A stretch of 64,000 bases of DNA from Triatoma infestans (taxonomy: Eukaryota > Arthropoda > Insecta > Hemiptera > Reduviidae): positions 124,001-188,000 of the forward strand of contig JAAEAF010014371.1 of the NCBI GenBank assembly GCA_011037195.1, read 5' to 3'. Positions within the stretch are counted from its first letter, which is position 1. Each line of letters begins with the position of its first letter. Positions 55,791 through 64,000 of this stretch are shown here, one piece after another. A program made the translations under genes and the position numbers. The notes beneath the pieces were generated by a model. It was not told the origin of the DNA, ran no database searches, and saw nothing but the letters and a program-made list of their open reading frames with translations.

Positions 55791-56617
55791 TTTCAATGTA
55801 GTTACATTGTAGTACAGAAGACAGCGTTAATGACTCAAATAAATTTCAAATTTAACCACACAAATTCCGCATAATTCCCTAAAATCAGTTTTTCTGGAAA
55901 AATCTTTTAAACCAAAGTTATGGAATTTTGTCTGTATAATCAGCATTCAAATTTTAAAGGAAATCGTTACAGTCGTTTTCCAAAAAATTCCAAAAAACTC
56001 AGAAACCTATTCTGTAAAGTTGCAATTTTGGTTGATTTTCTTCAAATTTGGTGACGTAGCAATGCTTCTAATTAGTATTAATGCTATGTAAGTGGTATAC
56101 ATTATACTGAAATGGTACTTTAGAGGAAAGCAGAACGCTACTGTTCCCCTGAAACCTCAAAATATCAATTTTCTCGGGAAAATGTTTTATAAAAGTTATT
56201 GGTATTTATGTGTGTAGATAGCATACAGTGAGAGCTATTTATGTGTGTAGATAGCATACAGTGAGAGCTATTTATGTGTGTAAATAGCATACAGTGAGAG
56301 CTATTTATGTGTGTAGATAGCATACAGTGAGAGCTATTTATGTGTGTAGATAGCATACAGTGAGAGCTATTTATGTGTGTAGATAGCATACAGTGAGAGC
56401 TATTTATGTGTGTAGATAGCATATGAAGTTTAAAGAAAATCGTTGGAGCCGTTCTCCAGGAAAATCACGAAAAATTGGAGAAAAAAAAATTCAGTAAAGT
56501 CGCACTTCCGGTTGATGGATTTCGCCCGAAATATTCGTATCAGATACGGTAGTAATAACTAATCGGAATACCAAGTTTGAGCTACCTGTTGTGATTTCCG
56601 TATTCGAGACATTCTGT

Positions 56618-56655
<38 letters not shown>

Positions 56656-56700
56656 CTTGCTAAAACCATTCTTTCGTTCTCCCAGGGGACCTCAAAAGTA
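55791..56700 (+). mobile_element. W1 copy with an expanded minisatellite
   Basis: CATTGTAGTACAGAAGACAG (W1 5' segment), two modules, then a 33-bp tandem repeat (56198-56422), GCACTTCCGGTTGATGG, a (CA)n tract at about 56619-56652 and AGGGGACCTCAAAAG. It breaks just before the stem-loop end. Confidence 0.75.
56198..56422. repeat. 33-bp minisatellite, 7 copies
   Basis: TTTATGTGTGTAGATAGCAT followed by ACAGTGAGAGCTA, repeated about seven times with almost no change. It is an expansion of a stretch that is single-copy in other W1 copies (TTTATGTGTGTAGATAG). The 33-bp period keeps a spurious 11-residue repeat frame open on the minus strand. Confidence 0.9.
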
Positions 56701-57161
56701 AAATAAAACTACTTTTGAATAAAACATCTGAAGGTCAAAATTATACACACTAACAAATTGCTTAATCGGTATAATTACAATTGAATTTTTTTTTTTTTTT
56801 TGCCACAAAAATAACCACTTAAGAGGATGTCCATTTAATTTATTGGCCTAAAGTAATGATAATTTATTTGAACAGACGACCCACCTACTTCAAAATTTAA
56901 ACATTACGATAATGTTATCGATTTAAACATTTAAATTTAATATCCAACCATGTTTATGTAATTTTACATAATTTAAGTAAACCACAATTTCTTGTTGTGT
57001 TTTTATTATTGTTTATATACTTTCTTACAACTATTAACTATTGCATTTACTATTGTGGATTTAACTATTGTTTGATGTTTTATATATTAGGTTTCATCTA
57101 TTTTTTTATAGTTTATTTATATTTTTTTTTTTATTCCCCTTATCAGTTTATTTAGACTTTT
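56701..57161. other. AT-rich spacer
   Basis: No coding or repeat call. Confidence 0.4.
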
Positions 57162-57810
57162 TTACTTTCTCTTGCTAATAATAGTAAGAGGAAGTATTGT
57201 GACCGTGCCAGATTTTCGTTATGTTCTCGAAAACGGCTCCAACGATTTTCTTTAAACTTCTTATACTATCTACCCACATAAATACCACCACCATTTTATT
57301 TGAAACTTTTCCCGGGAAAATTTATTTTTTGGGGATTCTGGGGGGGAACATTAGCGTCATGCTTTTCTTCTAAGTACCACTTCAGTATAATATATGGTTT
57401 TAGTAACTAGTTAATATTAGAACACATTATAAGCATTAAATTTGAAGAAAATCGGTTAGAGAATAGTGCGGTTTTACAGAATAGGTTTTTGAGTTTGTTG
57501 AAGTTTATTACAATTTTATTGAAACTTTTTTTTTTTTTGAAAAATCCATATTTTAGGGGAGGCGGTTCTGGGGAATCTATAACATTAAATGATTTCAAAT
57601 GTTATTCTTGTTTGATCTAAGCGCTGGCATCTCATTATACATTCAAGTACTACCTGCTCTTAGTGCTAACCAACAAGTTGTTACCGCCCTCTGTCATAAT
57701 ATTGATGTCATGGCAACTAACTTTGTGTGAAAATTCAAAGTTTAAAGAAAATTTATCAGTTCCAAAAAGTATTCCAAGATTCTACCTGCAGTATGAGACA
57801 ATTGTGTGAA
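57162..57810 (-). mobile_element. W1 copy, simple repeat deleted
   Basis: It has a clear end (TTACTTTCTCTTGCTAATAA, stem partner TAGTAAGAGG) and TATTGTGACCGTGCCAGATT, then jumps to TTCTCGAAAACGGCTCCAAC, so the CA/GT region and first half-module are gone. The far end decays near GAGACAATTGTGTGAATGTC. Confidence 0.7.
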
Positions 57811-58734
57811 TGTCTTAAAATAGTTGTCATCTATTTATTTTTAATTAAACAAGAAGTTGTTAGTTTTCCCTCCCTTTTATTGATATTTAAAAAATACACA
57901 AAAAATACACTGTAACAAGTAAATATGTTAAATGAAATTAATTTGAATAACGAAAGTGTGTGGATTGGAGAAGACATCCAGCGATGGCACTCCACTATCA
58001 TAAATTATTCTATTACGTAATCATGATCTTCTATTCAGCCGCCAGCGTGGATTTTTGGAAATAGTGTTTGAAGAAAGCTGGTAGTAGGTTGAGCAGTTGT
58101 GGATGAGTGGAATTTAAAGAAACGTGTTTTTCGCTAAATGATTAACGAAAGGAATGTTTAGATCACTTTGGATAGTGAGGTTGGCATAAATTTGGTATGA
58201 GGTTGGCATAAATAAGAAGTTAGTGTTTTTAAAAGAAGAAAACATCAATTTGTTTATTGAAGATATATATATATAAAATAAAATGAAAATAAACCAAGTT
58301 TAAAAAAAATAAAAATAAAAGGGAAGGGGGCAAAAAGAAGGGATAACAATAAACGGGTTTCACCAGTTTAAATATTTTATGTTTACAATTTCATCCCGTG
58401 GCATTTAATATTTTCTTTTCACTTATTTTGTATTTTCATTTTTATTTTCTTTTAGTACTTTGTTTTTGTTCACATAATGGTAATCTTTTAAAATTATTCC
58501 ATTTGATAATTGGAATTACATAACCAAAAAACTAACTACTGGCACAATGAATTTAGTGTCTTTCTTATTATTGTTTTAATCTTTTTTTTTGTTTATTGTT
58601 GATGCAAATTTACAACTACGTACTTACACAATAAGTAAGTACCTCTGACTATAAAGAATATATGGCGTAAGGGAAGTGAGGGGAGATATCTCCCAGTGGA
58701 GGTACTTCCAAGCACTAGTTAACACTAGTTAACT
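57811..58734. other. AT-rich spacer
   Basis: No supported feature. A (TA)n run near 58264-58274. Confidence 0.4.
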
Positions 58735-59165
58735 TTTACTGGCCACTGATATGGCCCCGAGGCCAAGGGGGTTTCAGCCGTTCCGAGGGAGTTTGTCTAG
58801 GATAATAGTGCGAACAGTCTCTGAACGAGGGGATTAGGATGGACAATGGTTGAATCATAGAATTTTTGGTAACTGCATTTGACCAATTTGGAAAGGTAAT
58901 ATTAGAACATATAATGAGGCGTTTGTGATTCGACGAAGGAATTTGGATTGGAATGCTTCCAAACCTCATATCCGTATATCCACAGGGGTTTTATTATTGT
59001 GTTGTAAATCAGTCTTTTGTTGTTCAGGTAAAGTTTGGGACGTCTGTCAAGTAGCTTCGAGAGGAGTTTGTAACGTCGATTGGGATCTAGTCTTTTCAGG
59101 CTGGTGAGTGGGTTCCCCAGGTTAAACGTTTGTCTAAGTAAAGTCCAAGGTATCGTACATTGTAT
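58735..59165 (-). pseudogene. Jockey-type LINE ORF2 C-terminal fragment
   Basis: On the minus strand, near 59155-59110, a GLYLDKRLTWGTH-like stretch lies across a frame change. It is followed by a region parallel to the C-terminal end of the Jockey copies at 24 kb and 42 kb, including a FVESQT-like join and, at the end, RLKPPWPRGHI (compare LKRHWPRDFL at 42720). The order and spacing match the last 430 bp of that ORF. Many stops. Confidence 0.6.
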
Positions 59166-59640
59166 TAATCTAAGACGTCAATATGATTCCTAAATCTATT
59201 TTTTAAATTATTTTATTTATTTATTTGACTTTTACTGTATACTGAATAATAAAAATTATTTTAAAGACGATCAATTACATTTGTTTATTGCTTCGAATAA
59301 ACCAATATTTATTATTTATTAAATGTTACTAGAGAATTTATATCTGACAAGTGGTGGTTAGCCACTGGACCAATTCGATGGCTGAGTTTATACATTTCTT
59401 ATTTGTAGTTTATTTTTCAATTTTCACTCTGCTGAGGAGGAGATACACAGTGTGCGGGTGCCTACTGGGCCCTCAATGAATATTATTCAAGTACTTTAAT
59501 TCATCATGACTAATCTCCAATAAAGAATATAATTTTGTGTGTGTCAATTCTCAATGGCCTCATCTGTACTTCTATAATGCATGCTGCAAAAAAAGGTTCA
59601 GGATCAAAGATGGCTACAGAACCTTCTCTTTGCCAATCCA
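59166..59640. other. Unassigned spacer
   Basis: (TTTA)n near 59210-59225. No coding call. Confidence 0.4.
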
Positions 59641-59814
59641 TCAACATTTTCGTTAAGTTGAAGGTAGTTGTCCCCCCCTCCCACCCCCTATATATATTAG
59701 TTAGGAGAAATGAGTAAAATTTGAATTTTAAAGAAAATTTGCCATTTTGTATATATATATATTTAGTAATAACAGGAGGAGTAAGAGAAAGTGGTGTGAC
59801 TGTTTCATACCAGA
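59641..59814 (-). mobile_element. W1 fragment, TCTGG end
   Basis: GTTGTCCCCCCCTCCCACCC, GAATTTTAAAGAAAATTTGC, then AGGAGGAGTAAGAGAAAGTG and the end GTGACTGTTTCATACCAGA. It shows the inverse of ACTTTCTCTTACTCCT immediately inside the terminus. Confidence 0.75.
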
Positions 59815-60250
59815 TTTGTTTTGTCTCTCTCTCTCTAAGAGAGAGAGCAATATATTACAGACAGATTGTTAAGTTTTGAGTTAATACTTTCCATTATTAA
59901 AATTTTAGTAAAATAAAAAAAATGTTTGCATTATTCAAATGATAACTAAAGAATGATAACCTCAAGTGTTTTTGTAACTAAAGTAACCTCAAATGTCAGT
60001 AATTGTAACAAATGTAACCTCTACCAATGTTGAAAGAATTTGATAACATGCAGTATCAATATCGCACATAGTAACTATCTGTATTTCATAGGTTAGATAT
60101 CAACCTCTAATAACTGTCAATAGTTGCCAATAGTGTAAAAAGACTTGTCAATTGATATAGAACAATGAAAATAGGAAACAATAAAAATAGTTTAGATAAA
60201 TTAGAAAGATTAAAATTACGTAAGCTGTAAATACGTAAGTCTATTTATAT
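59815..60250. other. Unassigned spacer
   Basis: CTCTCTCTCTCTAAGAGAGAGAG palindromic run at about 59825-59848. Otherwise AT-rich without calls. Confidence 0.4.
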
Positions 60251-60690
60251 TTACTTTCTCTCGCTGCAATAAGAGGAGAATTACCACTGTGGCAAATTTT
60301 CAAAATCGAGGTTTCACTCAGAAATGTATATTTTAAGAAAACACATATTTTTCCTAGAAAGGTTATTTTAATGGGAATTCTGCAGGAACTATAAAAGTTA
60401 CTTGTCCCTTAAACAAAATTGGTTAACCGGAAGTGCATTTTATTGGATAGTCTTTTTTTCTTTCGATATTTTCTAGATAAGCGACTCCAAAGAATTTCTT
60501 TAAAGGTCCTCTAAGATTTTTATTTGAAACATTTTTTATGAGAAATTGATTTTAAAAGAGTATTCCGGGTGATCTGTGACGGTAGGCTTAGCCCCTAACT
60601 TGACGTTTCATTTTATATTGAAATTGATATGGGACCTGATCTTAGTGCACACACATTCAAGTGAGCGAGTTGTTTTAAATCAGTGCTTTT
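60251..60690 (-). mobile_element. W1 fragment, stem-loop end
   Basis: TTACTTTCTCTCGCTGCAAT, AAGAGGAGAATTACC and GTGGCAAATTTTCAAAATCG, then a shortened body. Followed at once by another copy in the same direction. Confidence 0.7.
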
Positions 60691-61450
60691 TTATTTTCCC
60701 TTACTCCTATTAAGAGGAAGTATTGCGATCGTGTCAAAGTTTCGAAATTGAATCTTCACCGGAATTGCATTTTTGAGCTCCGAAAATGAGTACGAAAATG
60801 AGTACATTGCTTAGTACGAAAAAAAATGTTTGTAGCGAATGGTCGTGTTATAAAGTTTCGGTCAAAATCCACCAATCGGGGGTGCGGAACATTACTGAGT
60901 GTTTTATTTCCATTTTTTGCAATTTTTTTGGAAACCGGAAACCAAGTTTTTCTCCAGATTCCTATCCTGTCCTATCTCCATACATAAATAGCTAGCATTT
61001 TTATTTGAAACATTTTCCCGCGAAATTTTTTTTTGCGAGCTACTCGGGGGGGGGGGCAATAGGATTTAGCTTTCCTCTAAACTACCACTTCTATAATTAA
61101 TTAATATACAATTTTTCTTGAAATTGTTAGAATAGCAGATTTGAAGAAAATCGATTAATCTTAATTAAAGTACGCATTATAGAAAAGGTTTTTTTTTTGA
61201 GTTTTTTGGAACTTTCACAAAAACGAGTAAAACGAATTTCTTTAAAAATGGAACACTAACTGCACGCATACAAATGTATCATTTTTTTAAACATTTTTCG
61301 AAAAAATTATTGATTTTTAGAGTTGCTGCGAAATTTGTGGTGTAAAACTTCAAATACTATTTGAAATTATTCAGAGTTATCGGCGCTGTCTTCTGGACTA
61401 CAATGTAACTACATTCAGATGCTAAGAGTTTCTAAAGAAAATTCTTCAAT
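60691..61450 (-). mobile_element. W1 copy in tandem with previous
   Basis: TTACTCCTATTAAGAGGAAG, TATTGCGATCGTGTCAAAGT, two modules and the GGCGCTGTCTTCTGGACTAC segment. It lacks the GT tract and the TCTGG end. Confidence 0.75.
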
Positions 61451-62074
61451 TATGCAATAATTGTATTAACTGCCGCAAAAGAAGGTCGCTTTATATAAGA
61501 TTTTTTTATTCAGTGGTTTTTTTTATTATTATAGTAAATGTTGCATGTTTATGTGGGGAAATGAAATAACTGATGCATACTAATTAATTGCAATAATAAC
61601 GCAACCTTGACTTATTTCAAATAGTTCATAACTTATGTATCAATAATTTCCAGTGGAATGGAAGAGAATGGAAGAAGACAACCTTGATCATCTGTTTTTC
61701 CGAGAAATTAATTATAATATTTTTTTTTCTACCATTTACGTAATTACTGAGCTTACCGCGCTCTTCTTGTCGTCTCTGCCAACAGCAGCATACTTAGTTG
61801 GCCACCCGTCCACCAGTGCTCGCCCACGTCTCCCCTTACCTCCTATTGAAAGATACGGATTAGCAGTTTGTTGACATCATGGCTCTTGTGAAAGATGCTA
61901 AGCGGAAGTTTCTTACCTTTAAAATAAACAAATAATTATAATATATAATTTTTTTACGTTTATTTTGTATCTATTGTGAAACCGAACTTCAGTTTTCTCT
62001 AATTTCTAGTATGGAAAAGAGGATTATATTCTTTGTTGCCTCTTGTGTCATTTGCACAAAAGCGAAACAAAAAA
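61451..62074. other. Unassigned spacer
   Basis: A GC-richer 100 bp near 61780-61880 (CCACCCGTCCACCAGTGCTC) opens a short frame with no recognised family. Otherwise AT-rich. Confidence 0.35.
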
Positions 62075-62805
62075 TCTGGTGTGAAACGCTCACACAACTT
62101 TTTCTCACTCCTGTTATCAAAATTATATATAAAATGGCGAAATTTAACATATTCATCCTAACCGCAACATAGAGATAGATGTTGGGGAGCGGGGAGCATA
62201 TATACCTACTTACTAACTTTGGCAAGTAGAGAAGTAATTGTATTCTGGCCAAAAAAACGCTGAATTTAACGCCACGAATTCCGCACAACTATTCAAAATC
62301 AATGCTTTGGAAAAATGTTTCAAATAAAATTGATATGCGTACATCTATACGGCAACCACTCCAACTTTAAAGGAAATCGTTACAGCCGTTTCCAATGAAA
62401 TTCAAACAAAAAAAAACGCATTCTGTAAAGTCGCGGTTCCGGTTAAATGGTTTTCTTCAAATTTGATATTCTAGCAATGCTTCTAATTTATATTAATATT
62501 ACAAAAAGTGGTAGAACCGTACATTGTCTTGAAGTAGTACTTTATATAGGAATTTAGCATTAGCGTTCCCCAGAACCCCCCCGCAAATCAACTTTTTCGC
62601 GAAAATGTTTCAAAGAAAAGTTTCGAATAAATAATATTTTGTGTAGATAGTAATAGAAGTTTACAGAAAATCATTAAGAGTTGTTTTCAAGAAAACCGCG
62701 AAAAACTGAAAAACATTCATTAAAGTCGCACTTTCGGTTGATGGATTTTGCCCGAAACCTTCGGTGTTAGTATCTAAACGGATTTTGCCAACTTTAAACA
62801 TCATG
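62075..62805 (+). mobile_element. W1 copy with clear 5' end
   Basis: TCTGGTGTGAAACGCTCACA then ACTTTTTCTCACTCCTGTTA, two modules, and a break after GATGGATTTTGCCCGAAACC. The simple repeat and stem-loop are absent. Confidence 0.75.
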
Positions 62806-63297
62806 GCTATAAGTCAAATGACCTCATCATATTATAGTTATTATTGTTGTACCAATCAGTACTCTTGATAAATAATATTTTAAAACCTTTTATTCTTGTT
62901 TACAACTGTTCAAATAAACAATAAATAAAAAAGTAAAAAATTCTCAGATAAAATAGTATATTATTAAATGTATATATATATATATATATATATATTTGTT
63001 TACGTTACAATGATAACGCATTTCTTATAAAAAATTTTCCAAATTGTTTATCTGCAATTCCTTGACATATTTTGCTTTCTATTTGATTTTAGTTTAGTTA
63101 TCGTTAATTAATTATTTAATAATTTTTCTTTACGCAATATTTGAATTTAATTAATATTTATTATTATTATTATTTTAATTAATTCTAATAATTGTGTTTC
63201 ATATACTTATGCATTTGTTATTTTCATTCTAGCCAATTTGAGTCGTCTTTTCTAATTCAATGTACTTAAAAGCGACAGTTTAAATTCAAAACATATT
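62806..63297. other. AT-rich spacer
   Basis: (TA)n at about 62968-62996. No coding call. Confidence 0.4.
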
Positions 63298-63525
63298 GAC
63301 AGGTCCCCAAAACACCACTAAATCAGGCTTTTCCGGAAAATTCATTCAGATAAAATTATAGCAACCTATCTGTGCAGTGAACATTCCAAGTTTAAAGAAC
63401 ATCGCTGTAGCCGTTTTCGAGAAAATACTAAAAGCTCAAAAGCCTTTCCCCAAAGTCTGCACTTCTTGTCAACCGATTTTCCTCAAATTTGTTTGTCTAG
63501 CAACGCTTGTAATGTATATTAGTAA
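63298..63525 (+). mobile_element. W1 fragment leading into a tandem repeat
   Basis: AGGTCCCCAAAACACCACTA, CTTTTCCGGAAAATTCATTC and GTTTAAAGAACATCGCTGTA match W1. It ends at the start of the 23-bp array. Confidence 0.65.
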
Positions 63526-64000
63526 TACATAGATATACACAACCTAACTACACAGATATACACAACCCAACTGCACAGATATACACAACCTAACTGCACA
63601 GATATACACAACCCAACTACACAGATATACACAACCTAACCACACAGATATACACAACCTAACTACACAGATATACACAACCTAACTGCACAGATATACA
63701 ACCTAACTGCACAGATATACACAACCTAACTACACAGATATACACAACCCAACTGCACAGATATACACAACCTAACTACACAGATATACACAACCTAACT
63801 ACACAGATATAAACAACCCAACTACACAGATATACACAACCTAACTGCACAGATATACACAACCCAACTGCACAGATATACACAACCTAACTACACAGAT
63901 ATACACAACCTAACTGCACAGATATACACAACCTAACTACACAGATATACACAACCTAACTACACAGATATACACAACCCAACTACACAGATACACACAA
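63526..64000. repeat. 23-bp tandem repeat, over 20 copies, open at edge
   Basis: CAGATATACACAACCTAACT followed by ACA or GCA, repeated with very few changes (CCTAAC/CCCAAC and ACTACA/ACTGCA alternate). One unit near 63690 is short by a few bases. The array runs to the last base, so its full length is unknown. Confidence 0.95.

Noticed and set aside
56165..56422. Repetitive minus-strand frame of 11-residue units
   Set aside because: It exists only because the 33-bp minisatellite period is a multiple of three. No start context or homologue is evident.
63526..64000. Regular repeats that could suggest a CRISPR array
   Set aside because: The units are directly tandem with no unique spacers, and the rest of the window is eukaryotic.

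Overview
This 64 kb window is AT-rich eukaryotic DNA, almost certainly from an arthropod and most likely an insect. The evidence is the company of mobile elements: RTE, Jockey and I-clade LINEs, Gypsy-type LTR elements, a mariner, tRNA-derived SINEs and a scrap resembling a Polinton/adintovirus capsid gene. I found no intact host gene, no rRNA or functional tRNA gene, and nothing bacterial. Nearly every coding trace is a transposon open frame broken by stops or frameshifts.

Layout. 91-5296: a Gypsy-like LTR element with a decayed gag, no visible pol and 2.5 kb of non-coding interior containing satellite-like repeats. 5298-7265: a short remnant that may be Penelope-like, then repeats W2 and W1 (my labels) and a SINE. 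7778-11140: an RTE LINE with a 13-bp target duplication. 11520-15440: W1 fragments. 15614-20800: a relative of the first LTR element in the order LTR piece, interior, LTR, primer site, with a LINE inserted inside it behind a 16-bp target duplication. 21685-24600: a W2 copy split by a truncated Jockey insertion; another W2 copy in the window shows the unoccupied site. 25665-26051: a solo LTR carrying a heat-shock-element motif. 28865-32905: an I-clade LINE with an RNase H domain and three hairpins in its 3' region. 33107-38060: SINEs, an inverted-repeat element, an LTR-like promoter and LINE scraps. 38640-42880: a long decayed Jockey LINE of the same family as the one at 22-24 kb. 43-63.5 kb: mostly W1 copies, hosting a mariner, the Polinton-like fragment, a 632-bp palindrome, a Jockey fragment and minisatellites. 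63526-64000: a 23-bp tandem repeat that runs off the window.

The most interesting object is W1, present in about 27 copies or pieces. Complete copies begin TCTGGTGTGAAAC, carry ACTTTCTCTTACT near one end and its inverse near the other, hold a CA/GT tract, and finish in a short stem-loop before GAAAGTAA. That layout matches DINE-1/HINE elements (non-autonomous Helentrons). The assignment is inference, because no Rep/helicase partner lies in the window. W1 strands are given so that + means TCTGG is the left end.

The elements do not work together as pathways. The history is layered insertion: SINEs and a mariner into W1, Jockey into W2, and a LINE into an LTR element. Coordinates of repeat edges are by eye and may be off by tens of bases unless a target duplication is quoted.
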